Below are positions 43,482 through 53,940 of a DNA stretch of 64,000 nucleotides, in pieces. Position 1 is the first letter of the stretch. Each line of letters starts with the position of its first letter. Location: the NCBI GenBank assembly GCA_022495995.1, contig JAFEMH010000527.1, forward strand, positions 186,001 to 250,000, read 5' to 3'. The notes beneath the pieces were generated by a model. The model saw nothing but the letters and a program-made list of their open reading frames with translations. It had not been told where the DNA came from and made no database searches. Position numbers and translations under genes: made by a program. The DNA is from Adenophora triphylla var. japonica. Taxonomy: Eukaryota; Streptophyta; Magnoliopsida; Asterales; Campanulaceae.

Positions 43482-43875
43482 TTAATTTTAATTGTGTATT
43501 AAATTAAAGTGTAAATATAAAAATGAATGTCAATGGTTGTAATTTTAAGTGTTAATATTAATTTTAAGAATGTTAGTATTAGTATTAAAAAATATCAGTA
43601 TTTGTGTTTTTAAATACTCTATATGAGTGTTAAAGAGTGTCAAAGTTCAGTGACAGTGAAAAATTAATTATCAGTGATAGTGTTAAATAGTGTCGATAGT
43701 AGTTTTGAAGTGACAAAATGTGTTAATAAGTAAGGTCATTTACAAACTTGTCACCGCACAATTTTAGAAGAAGTTTCGCTATTTATAAAAATGTCACCGA
43801 GCAATTTAATCAAGTTTCACTTATTTTTAAAAAATGCAACTGCCCGGGTTTAGAGGAAACCAAACTGGAATACCT
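43482..43875. other. AT-rich flank right of gypsy D with about 75-bp repeat
   Basis: Starts with the TTAAT duplication. It repeats the sequence left of D (GTGTATTAAATTAAAGTGTA versus GTGTGTTAAATTGAAGTGTG), then carries diverged GTGTTAATATT/AGTGTTAAA units. No coding potential. Confidence 0.6.
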
Positions 43876-44270
43876 AAGGCTCCGTTTGTATCACGGAAAA
43901 TAACCCTCGGAAAATGATTTCTTGAAAAATATTTTCCGAAAAATGAAAATGCTTTCCGGAAAACATTTTCCGATGTTTGGTGAATCTTAAGAAAACATTT
44001 TCCAGAAAACATTTTTCGATATTTGGTAGTTTCATTAAAATAACTTTCTAAATGTAAAATCAATACAAACAAAGGAAAATGAGAAAAATATTTTCTGGAA
44101 ACACAACTTCCTTGGGTAGAGGTAAGAAAGTCATTTTCCTTAGAAATCAAGCTCAATTTCCATTAACCCGAAAAATATTTTCCGTTGACTTCATTTTTCG
44201 GTGTTTACCAAACACCGGAAAACGGGAAAAATATTTTCCGAAAAATGTTTTCCCCATTAAAGCGACATCC
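43876..44270. mobile_element. Fragment of a MITE with GGAAAATATTTTCC palindromes
   Basis: It starts GGCTCCGTTTGTATCACGGA, a common plant MITE terminus, and is filled with GGAAAACATTTTCCG-type inverted units. The opposite terminus is not found, so the right side is truncated where LINE sequence begins. Confidence 0.5.
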
Positions 44271-44289
44271 AATATACATTTTCATACAA

Positions 44290-45643
44290 AAGATCAGATC
44301 ATGACGATTACAAGGAGAGGAATATCATGAGGGAGCCACTTTTCTTGAATAGAAATATCACCACAACCCACACCCCAAGCAATACGGCACTCCACCAAAT
44401 CTTTAGCAGCAACCATACGCTTCCAAATGTGAGAGCAGCCCAACCTAGAAACGGCATCCATAGGATGGGTATCCCGACAATATTTGGCCGCAAGAAATTG
44501 AGCCCAAAGGGAGTTGGACGTACGAAACCTCCACCAAAGCTTCATAGAAAAAGCAATCGCCATCTCCTCAAATTTACGGAGGCCTAAACCCCCTTCTTCA
44601 ATCGGCCAAAAAAATTCATTGCGAGAAACCCAATGACACTTATTTCCCCCGTCAGAGCTACTCCAAAAGAAATTAGCAATAAGACGTTTCATGGCATTAA
44701 CAACACCCTTAGGAGGATCCAGTAAAGAAATATAATAGATGGGAATAGCTTGGAGGCAGGACTTAATCAAAACAAGCTTAGCACCAGCCGATAATAATTT
44801 ACCTTGCCATGAATCTAACTTATCCCGAAGCTTCTGGATAATAGGATCGAATAAAGATTGCACTTTTCTACCAATATAAAGAGGGCACCCCAAATAAACA
44901 ATAGGCAAGTTTTTCTTTTGAAACCCCGTAATAAGAGAGATAGCATTATCATACTCAGCCACATTCCGCCCCGTCAGAAAACAAGATTTAGAAATGCTAA
45001 CAAGCTGCCCTGAGAAGCGCTGATAAGACGCCAGAAACTCCATATGACGCTCAAGAGAAGGAATACTTCCATTGCAGAAGATAATAATGTCATCAGCATA
45101 GGACAAATGAGAGATGATAGGAACATTAAGGTTGCCCGTATGAAAAGCCACATGAGGATGAAGAAGATGGAGGTTATTAAGATCCCGGCTTAAAACTTCA
45201 GCAGCAATAATAAAAAGACTAGGAGATATAGGATCCCCTTGACGAAGGCCACGAGTAGAAACAAAATAGCCATTAGCAGTACCATTAATCAGAACCGAGA
45301 ACCAACAATAATTTACGCATCTAAAGATCATGTCCAACCATTCTTCAGCAAAGCCAAATCTCCTCATTACCTTAATCAAGGCAAACCAAGAAAGTCTATC
45401 ATAAGCCTTAGCCATATCAAGCTTTAAAGCAACATTAGACCCATACACCTTCTTCTTAAGCGACTGAAAAAGCTCTTGGGCTAGCAAAACATTTACATGA
45501 ATAAGACGACCTTTCAACAAAGCCACTTTGCTGATGGGATATGATACGAGGAAGGACAGATTGAAGCCGAGAACATAAAAGTTTGGTAATGATTTTATTG
45601 GAAAAATTACACAAACTAATAGGACGAAGCTGCGAGAAAGAGG
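44290..45643 (-). pseudogene. L1-type LINE reverse transcriptase fragment
   Basis: A 410-codon frame (44294-45526) has LKLDMAKAYDRLSWFALIKV, GLRQGDPISPSLFIIAAEVL, LSYADDIIIFCNG (catalytic YADD) and VYLGCPLYIGRKVQSLF, then KLDSWQGKLLSAGAKLVLIK and the WW/HW-rich region typical of plant L1 elements. Upstream sequence to about 45643 (LRPISLCNFSNKIITKLL-like) continues the RT in another frame after an indel near 45525. Endonuclease and the 3' end are missing on both sides, so it is a truncated remnant. RT residues are intact within the open part. Confidence 0.9.
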
Positions 45644-46127
45644 TAGTGTTATATTTTTAATTTAACTTTATCACAAAATAATAAGTATAATATTTTGAGA
45701 CAATATGAAAGCAAATATGACAGGCAATTTTGAGACAATATGAAAGAAAATTCTTTGAGTGTAGTGTTATATTTTTAATTTAACTTTATCACAAAATAAT
45801 AAGTATAATATTTTTAAATAAGAAATAGAAATAATACAATTTTATAGTTAAAAAAAAGTACATATTTTTTAAAGCAATAAACAAGTAAATTCAATATATT
45901 GACAGATAAAATATGAAGTACATTATTTATTATGGAATAAATAAGAATTAATAAAAAGAAAAGAAACTTATCTGCCTGGACAGAGAATAAAGCGAACCTG
46001 TGAAACAAAATTGCAATTAATTATATAGGCATGGTTTTATGAATGCAGGAAGGACCCCATTAAATACATTAAATACAGCCTGTATCCTCAATCATTTGCG
46101 ATGTGTCCAAAAAATTAAAATAAAAAA
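45644..46127. repeat. 118-bp tandem duplication and AT-rich spacer
   Basis: TAGTGTTATATTTTTAATTT and following bases occur at 45644 and again at 45762. A shorter TTTTGAGACAATATGAAAG repeat lies at about 45690 and 45728. The remainder to 46127 is AT-rich with no coding signal. Confidence 0.75.
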
Positions 46128-46163
46128 AACACGGGGTTGCTACTTTTTGACACCAACAATTTT

Positions 46164-46361
46164 TGTAACGACCCGTACTGCTCGACCTACATGCAGCACC
46201 ACACACCGCCCACTCAAGATCTCCTCATTTGGGTTAACCACAGCCCATCACAGGCCTCCAAAAGTTCAATGGATGATTTGATGCTTAGTAGTAGTGTACG
46301 TGCCTTCTATATATCACACTAAATTCCCACATATTTCCGATGTGGGATGGGGGATATTACA
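46164..46361 (-). repeat. 3' LTR of the TRIM
   Basis: Shares long blocks with 46472-46676, including TTTCCGATGTGGGATGGGGG, GATGCTTAGTAGTAGTGTA and TTCTATATATCACACTAAAT (TATA-like ATATATAGAA on the minus strand). Confidence 0.9.
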
Positions 46362-46471
46362 ATCTCCCCCACTCAAACCCTTGCCGTTCCTAGCAAGGTC
46401 AATCAATACCCGGATCATACCCCCGGGCTAGCTCGCAAGCCTTAAGGCCGGGGTTCTGCTTTGATACCATT

Positions 46472-46676
46472 TGTAACAACCCGAGCCCGAAGCCCGACCC
46501 GCTACGTAGGCACCAGACACTGGCCCACTAAGCATCTCTTCATTTGGGTTAACCACAGCCCATCACAGGTCTCCAAAAGTCTAATGGATGATTTGATGCT
46601 TAGTAGTAGTGTATGGGCCTTCTATATATCACACTAAATTCTCACATATTTCCGATGTGGGATGGGGGATATTACA
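46472..46676 (-). repeat. 5' LTR of the TRIM
   Basis: Direct repeat of 46164-46361, with most divergence in the first 60 bases. Adjacent to the primer site at 46453-46470. Confidence 0.9.
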
Positions 46677-47089
46677 ATTTTCCCCCCATTGGGTAGGGTA
46701 AGAGTTTGAGAATTCAAGATTCTGGATATTTTTTAACAATTTATGGATAAAATAAAATTAAAATAAAAAAACACGGGGTTGCTACTTTTTGACATCCATA
46801 TTTTTCCCCCATTGGGTAAGAGTTTGAGTATTCAAGATTCTGGATTTTTTTTAAAACAATTTAAGGATAAAATGAAATGGATGATCCTATACGGGCAAAT
46901 TGTTGTTTACGGATTGAACTCGAGTGATTGAGTGAGATCTTTTATATGGGGTCTCACTTTTTTTTTTGTCACATCAGGACCCAATGTGAAACATTTTTGC
47001 CAGTTAAGGGTTTTTTACGGAATTCATTAAAAAAGTCGAGTTGGTCTTATAAAAAATGCGTTTTTTCTGGCACTTAGAAAAAATGTGTT

Positions 47090-47680
47090 TTGTGTTTTCC
47101 CGTTTGTGCCAGTGCCAGTTAAACAAAGTGTCAGTGTGACAAAGTGCCAGTGCATGTGTAAGAAAGTGCCAGTGAAAAAAGTGCAGTACCAGTTTAACAA
47201 AGTGCCCGTGTAAACTGGCACTGGCACTTTGTTAAACTGGCACTTGCGTTTTTTACACGGGCACTTTTATATACATGAACTGACACTCTTCACATTGGCA
47301 CTCTGTTACACTAACACTGGCACTTTTTTACACTAACATTTTTGCTGGCTCTCAAAAACACAAGCACTGGCATTCAAAAACACATGCACTGGCATTCAAA
47401 AACACATGCACTGGCACTCAAAAACACATACACTGGCACTCAAAAAACTGGTAATCATTTTTGCTGGCTCTCAAAAACACAAGCACTGGCATTCAAAAAC
47501 ACATGGACTGGCATTTGAAAACACATACACTGGCACTCAAAAACACATACACTGGCACTCAAATTCCAATCTGATTTGTTCTGCATGACGAGTTGTACTG
47601 GCATTCCAAAACTATTGCACTGGCACTCAAATTAAAATGCACTGGCACTCAAATTAAAATGCACTGGCATTCAAAATCAT
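47090..47680. repeat. CACTGGCACTCAAAAACACA minisatellite with an inverted segment
   Basis: About 18-20 bp units CACTGGCACTCAAAAACACAT run through 47340-47680. At 47090-47220 the complementary form (GTGCCAGT with TTAACAAA) runs the other way. The switch point near 47213 (CCGTGTAAAC) makes a hairpin with arms AGTTTAACAAAGTGCC and GGCACTTTGTTAAACT. Confidence 0.85.
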
Positions 47681-47806
47681 AATTGACGAGGACTCCATTA
47701 AAGACGAATTAAAATGTCCTCCACCCAACACGGCCACACTACTAAAATCTCTATCAATTCGCTCACAAATTACTGCTACAACCAATTCAATTAGGGTTCC
47801 AATTAA

Positions 47807-47957
47807 TGGAGACTGAACTCAAAGCCTTGCCTAAATCCCATCCTGAACCTTCAATCGACGATGACTCCATTAAAGACGACCGCCCCCTCCTCAAACACGC
47901 CGCCGCCGCCGACTCTACCACTGTCAACTCCGTCACTCAGGCTGATATCGCTTGAGA
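47807..47957 (+). pseudogene. Captured 5' gene fragment, possibly LPEAT-like acyltransferase N-terminus
   Basis: An ATG follows a leader-like stretch and opens a 50-codon frame. It starts METELKALPKSHPEPS and has DRPLLKHAAAADSTTV. A TGA at 47955-47957 ends it. In a shifted frame the next bases give LEKKYAAL. The layout (acidic start, DRPLLK, then -ELEKKYA-) resembles from memory the N-terminus of plant lysophospholipid acyltransferase LPEAT1; this is tentative. It is GC-richer than its surroundings. A partial second copy of GACTCCATTAAAGACGA lies at 47698. It lies in a TIR element, so it is likely a Pack-MULE-style capture. Confidence 0.45.
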
Positions 47958-48268
47958 AGAAATACGCTGCTTTGATTTTTGAAATCTAAACATGGCTGGT
48001 GATTCTTCTTGTTCCTAATTTCAGCAACCGACTAAGAGAGAATGAGATTAGCAGAACGGGAGTTGGGCACCGCGAGCGAGGCGGAAGAGTCAACGTGTTC
48101 TAAAAACACGTTTTTTGTTAAGCTAAAAAAACGCGTTTTTTACAAGTTTTTGGCAAGAAAGTCAGTTATATCCCATGAGTCTCGCACGTAATTAACAAAG
48201 TGGTTCTAATTGAAGTAGATTTTCCATTTAGTGGGGTTAAATGAAATTTTCTATATTAAAAGGATTGA

Positions 48269-49375
48269 ATTTTTTTTTGAAAGGAAAAAAATTATTTTAA
48301 ATACTAAATAATCAAATTTGAAAACAAATTAAAGTGTGACTAAAAAACAAAAAATATATTTTATCAAAAAATAAATAAATAATTTTATATTAATAATATG
48401 AAAAATAATAAAATAAGTCATGGATTCTCAAAATATAATTTATAATTTGGCAACTTAAATTGAATAAAATATTTCTCAAAAATATAATAACCACATAATA
48501 AATAAGAAAATTATAAATAAAAATTATATATATACATATTACACCCAAAAAAAAAAAAGAAAAACAAAGGAAAGGAAAAAACCACCCACATCCCCACCCA
48601 TAAACATTTTCTTCATCAAAACCTTGCCCTTTACACCCCAACTCTTCACATTCGTTTTGCTTCAATGGCCTCCCTCATCTCCAACTAAAAAAATCAACCA
48701 TCTCCGGGTGATTCCCACCACCGCTACTACTTCTACCATCGCCACAAAATTGAATGATATATTGTGAGTTGTGACGGAAAGGGTGATTGACTATGGCTTG
48801 AATTGAGGTGGTTGCTATAAAAGATATGGAATGGAACATCGAATATGTAGGAAGTGATGTTGGGTTAGAAATGACGAGGGTGATGGCATTGTATGATTGG
48901 ATGGAGATGGTGTTGGCCGGTGATTTACAGATGTTATCGTCTAATATCCACCCCCTTTTTCAATCTCTCTCCCTCGGTTTGAAAGGTTAGGCTTTTTGTT
49001 GAAATTGATTTTTGTTTGGGTAATGTTAGGGTTAAGGTTTGGGTAATGTTAGTGTTTAGGTTTGGATTTTCTTCATTTTGTTACCGTTGGTGATGATTTT
49101 TGTGTTAGTGGCATGGTAGTTACGTATGTGGTGGTGGTAGCGATGGTGGCACATTAATGGTTAGGGTGGTTGCAGGCTACCTGGTAGATGGTGGTGACTA
49201 GAGGATGAAAAGTGGGGTGATGGTTTTGTGCTGATAGTGGTGTGTGGGCGGAAGGTGCTGGGTAGGGGCTGTGAGATGGTGGTGATGGTGGTGGTGGGGA
49301 AGAGTGAGGTTAGGAAAGATGAAGAAGAAGGTAGGATGTGGGGGGATGAACCTACACATTCTCCCCCTCTCTCTG
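48269..49375. other. Interior of M1
   Basis: The left half is very AT-rich. The right half (48540-49350) is GTGG/GATGG-rich on the plus strand (GGTGGTGATGGTGGTGGTGG near 49270). Short open frames (for example 48808-48990) have no recognisable domain. It may be filler or captured DNA; no transposase is seen. Confidence 0.5.
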
Positions 49376-49604
49376 TTTCAATCCTTCTAATTTAGGAAAT
49401 TTCATTTAACCCCCTTAAATGGAAAATCTAATTCCATTTAAACCACTTTGTTAATCAAGGGCGAGGCAAATGAGATATAACTGACTTTTCTAAGGAATTC
49501 GTCCAATAGCCCTTAACTGGCAAAAATTCTACACATTCGGCAATGATGTGGCAATTTTTTTTGTGAGACCCCGTATAGAAGACCCCCTTCGAGTTCAAGA
49601 CATA

Positions 49605-50430
49605 CACTACAACAAAAATAACTTTTCCCGACACTTATTTACCGGCATTTCTAAAAATGTCATTAATTTGCGGCACTTTTGAAAAAAATGTCGCTAATTT
49701 ACGGCACTTTTTATTAAGTACCGCTAATTTTCGACACTTTTTATCATCTGCCGCTAATTTTAGGCACTTTTCAATAAGTGCCGCTAAATTTTCGTCACTT
49801 TTTAATAAGTGTCGCTAAATTTTCGGCGCTTTTTAGTAAGTGCCGCTAATTTTTGACATGTTTTAGAAAGTGATGCTATATTTCGGCGCTTTATAAAAAG
49901 TGCCACTAATTTTCAGCAATTTTTAGAAAGTGACGCTAATTTTTGGCTCTTTTTTGTAAAGTGACGCTACCAATAAGAGAACTATTCTTAACTTTTTTTA
50001 AACAATCATATTTTTTGCATAACTTGTCGTTAGTTTATTAATTATATTGGATTTGTATGATTAAATCATAAAAAATTCATTGTATAAGCTTATTTGTACT
50101 AATAAATACCTTTTAGTGAATATTTGTAATAAAATTTGCTTTAACTTTGTGGCAAAGCCCTCGTTACATATCCCTAAGGTCTTGAGTTCGAATCTAGTTA
50201 AATATGATTTAATTTTTATGAAAATTACGGCACTTTAAAAGTGTCGGAAAATTTCGGCACTTTTGAAAAGTACAGCTAAATTTTCGGCACTTTAAAAGTG
50301 TTGAAAAGTATTCTCAACACCACTTTTCCTGACACTTACAAAAGTACCGAAAAATATGCCGTAAATAGTTTTTTCGGCAATTTTTTCCCATTTTCGGCAC
50401 TCTTTTCCCGTTTTCGGCAATTTATAAAAT
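49605..50430 (+). mobile_element. CACTA-type element end with subterminal repeats
   Basis: Starts CACTACAACAAAAATAACTT, a CACTA terminus. It is followed by many CGGCACTTTTNANAAGTGCCGCTAA units to about 49970, and again at 50225-50400. These are typical subterminal repeats of plant CACTA elements. The opposite CACTA terminus is not found before 50625. The middle (49980-50220) is AT-rich without transposase, so it is a deleted or truncated derivative. Confidence 0.75.
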
Positions 50431-50624
50431 GCATCTAAAAGCCATGTTGACTGCTAAACGACAATTTTCTATCTTATAAAATAGTATTCCTTCCATTCTA
50501 AAATGATAATTTTATATTTTTATTGAATTCCCATTATTAACATTATCAAAGTCCCAATTCTCCTTCAAAAATCCTCACTTAAGCTTCGGTTTTAGTCATT
50601 ATTTTTTAGCAATTTTAACCATTG
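50431..50624. other. Short spacer before copia G
   Basis: AT-rich, no coding signal. The exact ends of the CACTA remnant and of the G LTR are uncertain here. Confidence 0.4.
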
Positions 50625-51046
50625 TGTTAGTGTAAAACGCAAGTGATATCCTGAATGATTTCCCAGATTTCAGATGATATCTCAGATGGTTTTCTGTGCT
50701 GGAATTAATATAGTTGAACATTTCTTGATTAAATGTTTATGTACTAATGTGCTAATATAATCTGTATAGTGTATGTTGTATGTCCATATTTCAGGTTGCA
50801 ATATGATTGGAGAATGAGCTAGAAACATGGAGGAATTTGGAAAAGAATGATTTATGCATAAATAATGTTTTATGCATAAACCGTTTTAAGAGTTACTTTG
50901 TGTCAACAATATTAAAAACGTGGGAAGACTTATTCAAAGGATTGTTGCTGATTCAAAGAGTGTACAAGATGGAGAAAGCTTGGGAGTACAAGGCGTTGAA
51001 GAATGGGCTTGGAGATCAAGCATACGGTTGCTATAATTGAGAAAAG

Positions 51047-52408
51047 TGTTGGTGTAATGCCCTAGGATTTAGTTATGTTTAACTGAAAACCGTTATGTAT
51101 CATATTTATCGTTTAAGTTTATTATTTGATTATTATATAGTTTGCATATTTATTGTAATAATCTCCGTCCATAATTATTAAGAGAATAATTAGTATAATT
51201 GTCAATGGATAATCATATGATGATTATATGCATAGAGATGCACATTGAAATTATGGGTACTTGTTTGAGAACAAGTGACTGGACTTGACCCGTATGAGAT
51301 TTATGTCATGGTCAAATGTCATAATTAAATCTCATATGGTCACTTCATTTAGTTCCTAGACCTGAGATTATCATGACCTTACATATGATGAAAGTCATGT
51401 TTGATTTTAGTCAAACGATATCTTAACACGATATTTATAAAGGCTATCTTTGGCATGATCGGATTCATGATGGGAAGGATGATAAGTCAAGATGGAATTT
51501 GTCCCTCGAAAGAGAGATGTTTTGCTTGGGCCCCTCGATGAGTGATAATGATGGAAAGTGTGTGGCCACACCCCAATGCGATTGGATTATCATTATACTC
51601 AAGATCGAGAAAGCATTGAACAAATACAAGTTGACGTGGACCATGACTTGTGTTTTTTTTTTCGGCAAAAGGAGAAATAGAAGTGTACCATTGGAAACGT
51701 GAACTCTTACGTTATATTATTTGGGTAGACATAATGGCTTGCTAGAGTCCGCTTATGTCTTATGAGAGTCGATATGATCGAACTCATTGCCAACATAATA
51801 TAATCCTATTGGGTCACACACAACTAGAATGAATTGGTTAAACCAAAGGAAGAATGATTGAGAGTTCCTGCATATGGCAACGTTTGTCACGCGACATACT
51901 TAGCCAACTGGCTAAGTATGTCACGCGACATAACTAGCCACCAGACGCGTTTTGACGGCCTGGTCTCCTAATTCGATTAGGAAACATATTCATACTAAAG
52001 TAGTATAAATATGAGAGGTCTGTTAACCCTAATGGTCTAGCCGAAATTTTCAAGGGAAAATCATAACAAAATACACTCAATATTCTTCAAGGTTTTGATC
52101 TAGCAATCATCAAGAAATCGTTCTTGGTTCATTCTTACGTGTGGATACAACAATAGAGGGTCTTCGCTCGTTTGACGATCAAGGCCTAGAGTTCCAATCT
52201 GAAGATTGAAAGGTTCTTGAAGATTGAAGATTGTGATTCAAAATCACACCAATAAATTGTTCGATAGCTCAAGACCGGAAAGCAATTAAGGTTGGTAAAT
52301 TCTATCTCATAGGAATTCAATTTAATCGTATAGAACGGATCTTAGGGCTTGGGTTTTGTGTTAATTTGATGCTTAATTCCACTGCGCATGGACCCATAAA
52401 ACCCAACA
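51047..52408 (+). repeat. 5' LTR of copia F
   Basis: 1362 bp. Contains GTCACGCGAC repeats at 51886 and 51920 around an inverted pair GACATACTTAGCCA/TGGCTAAGTATGTC, and TATAAAT at 52004. The sequence just after it (GGGTATCGCATC) is only a weak match to the Met primer site. Confidence 0.94.
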
Positions 52409-53940
52409 AAGGGTATCGCATCCCCGTTCGTATGATTAAGTTTGAATTAACATGCTAGAATTAAGATGTAAATCGTTTATATGCTTATTGCATGTTTTTG
52501 TATGCGATAGAATTTTATTGTTTATGTGAAACAATGTGAAATTCGTTTTCGAATTATGATGAATTAAATCTGTAAAAGGGCTGTTTTATATGATTTAATT
52601 GCCATGTAATCTGAATTGATTGAAATCTGGAAATCCTGCGAACTGGCTACCTATGTCGTGCCACATAGTAGGCCACATGTGAAAATCTGGTAATCTGGCT
52701 AGTTATGTCACGCGACAAAACTAGCCACTGGCTAAGTATGTCACGCTACATAACTAGCCACTGGCTAAATATGTCACGCGACATAATAAGCCAAATCTGG
52801 GCAGAATCAGTTTGTTTAATTTTTCTGCTAATCTGTGATTGTGTTTGCAATCTGAGATGTTTTAAGTCTTAATCTGGATGCTATAAATTTATGGAAATAA
52901 AATTTATAGGGCTATGCTAGATTAATTCATTGTTTATGATGCATGCTTAATTAATTCAAATGTGTTTTTATTAATTGTTGCGATGCATGAATTAATTGTT
53001 CTTAAGTGTTAAGAATTTTATTAGATGTTTAGTTGAAACATTGATTCATAGTTTCCTAATATGTTTAGATTTAGACATTGTAAATTTTGGATTTTGTGAT
53101 TGTTTATGGAAACAAGTCATAATTACGCGAAATTTAAAAGGAAATTGATTGTTTATAAAAGGTAGTGATTATGTTGCCAAATCAGAGCTGATTTCTAATT
53201 GTGCATGTCTAGGAGAGTTCTGTCTAAAGAAGAGTTGGTACTTAAGTAGTCCTTGTGGCTCACCTATCTTCTTGGGAACTTACCTGGTGCATGATTATGA
53301 CTATCTTTGCTGATATGCTTATAATCTACCTTAAAGAACCTTCATTTAACTTTTAAGTTCTTTATGCCAATTCATGATTAAAACACTTGAGACCATTCGG
53401 ATAGTTTTTGGTGGGCTTGCCATAGCAAGGTGCTTTGATTCTATTCCGTTTGCGAGCAAGATGAGGAAATGGTGGTTCCTATACGTTTAAAGTGGATGAA
53501 CTTAATTGGGTTATCAAAATGGTTTTGGACCCAAGGCATAAGATGAGATTAAAATATGCTTAGACATATGATGTCTTAAATAAATCTCATAAAAGATCCT
53601 AAGAGTCATATACGATATGATTGATGTTTTCTACCTAATTAGTTTAATCTTGAGCGGTGCGCCATAGCGTACTTGAGATTAAATTAAAGTTGGATCTTAG
53701 TCCTAAGAGTCATATACGATATGATTAATATTTTCTACCTAATTAGTTTAATCTTGAGCGGTGCGCCATAGCGTACTTGAGATTAAATTAAAGTTGGATC
53801 TTAGCCCATTAAATACATATTATGCTTATTTGCATTGGAAGGTGTATGATTTAGTGGGAGTATTTGTAAAATACATTATTTGCTCTTAAATGATAAATGT
53901 GTTGATATTGATATGTGTTCATATAATTTGTATATTTTGT
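52409..53940 (+). other. Untranslated leader of copia F
   Basis: No coding frame. It has three more copies of the U3-type motif GTCACGCGACAT with TAACTAGCCACTGGCTAA between about 52700 and 52793. A 104-bp tandem duplication lies at 53597-53804. Confidence 0.7.
53597..53804 (+). repeat. 104-bp tandem duplication in the F leader
   Basis: Units begin TCCTAAGAGTCATATACGAT at 53597 and 53701 and run through GCGGTGCGCCATAGCGTACT. Only about two differences separate them. Confidence 0.92.

Larger units (their letters stand above)
46164..46676 (-). mobile_element. Complete TRIM (terminal-repeat retrotransposon in miniature)
   Basis: LTRs of 198 bp (46164-46361) and 205 bp (46472-46676) have TGTAAC/ATTACA ends. 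The internal region is only 110 bp. A Met-type primer site TGGTATCAAAGCAGAACC abuts the right LTR on the minus strand, and a purine tract GAGTGGGGGAGAT abuts the left LTR. Perfect ATTTT duplications lie at 46159-46163 and 46677-46681. No coding. It is not a Cassandra TRIM: I see no 5S-like sequence. Confidence 0.93.
46128..46880. repeat. Tandem duplication that received the TRIM
   Basis: ACACGGGGTTGCTACTTTTT and the downstream CCCCCATTGGGTA...GAGTTTGAG...TTCAAGATTCTGGAT occur twice. The first copy (46131-46163 plus 46677-46730) is split by the TRIM. The second (46770-46850) is uninterrupted and shows the empty site. Confidence 0.85.
47038..48154. mobile_element. Nested element (M2) in the left arm of M1, carrying a captured gene fragment
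   Basis: It splits the left arm of M1 exactly. Its ends are inverted relative to each other (ATAAAAAATGCGTTTTTTC at about 47049 versus the reverse of AACGCGTTTTTTACAAG near 48129). It is flanked by AAAAAAGTC (47029-47037) and AAGAAAGTC (48155-48163), an 8-of-9 match, the 9-bp size typical of Mutator-like elements. It contains a CTGGCACT minisatellite and a gene 5' fragment but no transposase. Confidence 0.6.
46898..49604. mobile_element. DNA element with long terminal inverted repeats (M1), MULE-like
   Basis: The right arm (49376-49604), read in reverse, matches the left arm, which is in two parts. The outer part is 46910-47028 (TTGAACTCGA, GGGGTCTCAC and TTTTTGCCAGTTAAGGG) and the inner part is 48158-48268 (GTCAGTTATATC, TTAACAAAGTGGTT and AGATTTTCCATTTA). 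Arms of roughly 230 bp fit Mutator-like elements. The exact ends are not fixed; the right end meets a CACTA terminus at 49605. The interior shows no transposase. Confidence 0.65.

Noticed and set aside
44079..44330. 83-codon plus-strand frame
   Set aside because: It reads across GGAAAATATTTTCC palindromes of a MITE fragment and into LINE antisense; no family resemblance.
46164..46676. Cassandra TRIM with 5S rRNA promoter
   Set aside because: The LTR has no 5S-like A box, intermediate element and C box in the expected order.
48808..48990. 60-codon frame in M1
   Set aside because: No domain, in low-complexity GATGG-rich DNA; likely chance.
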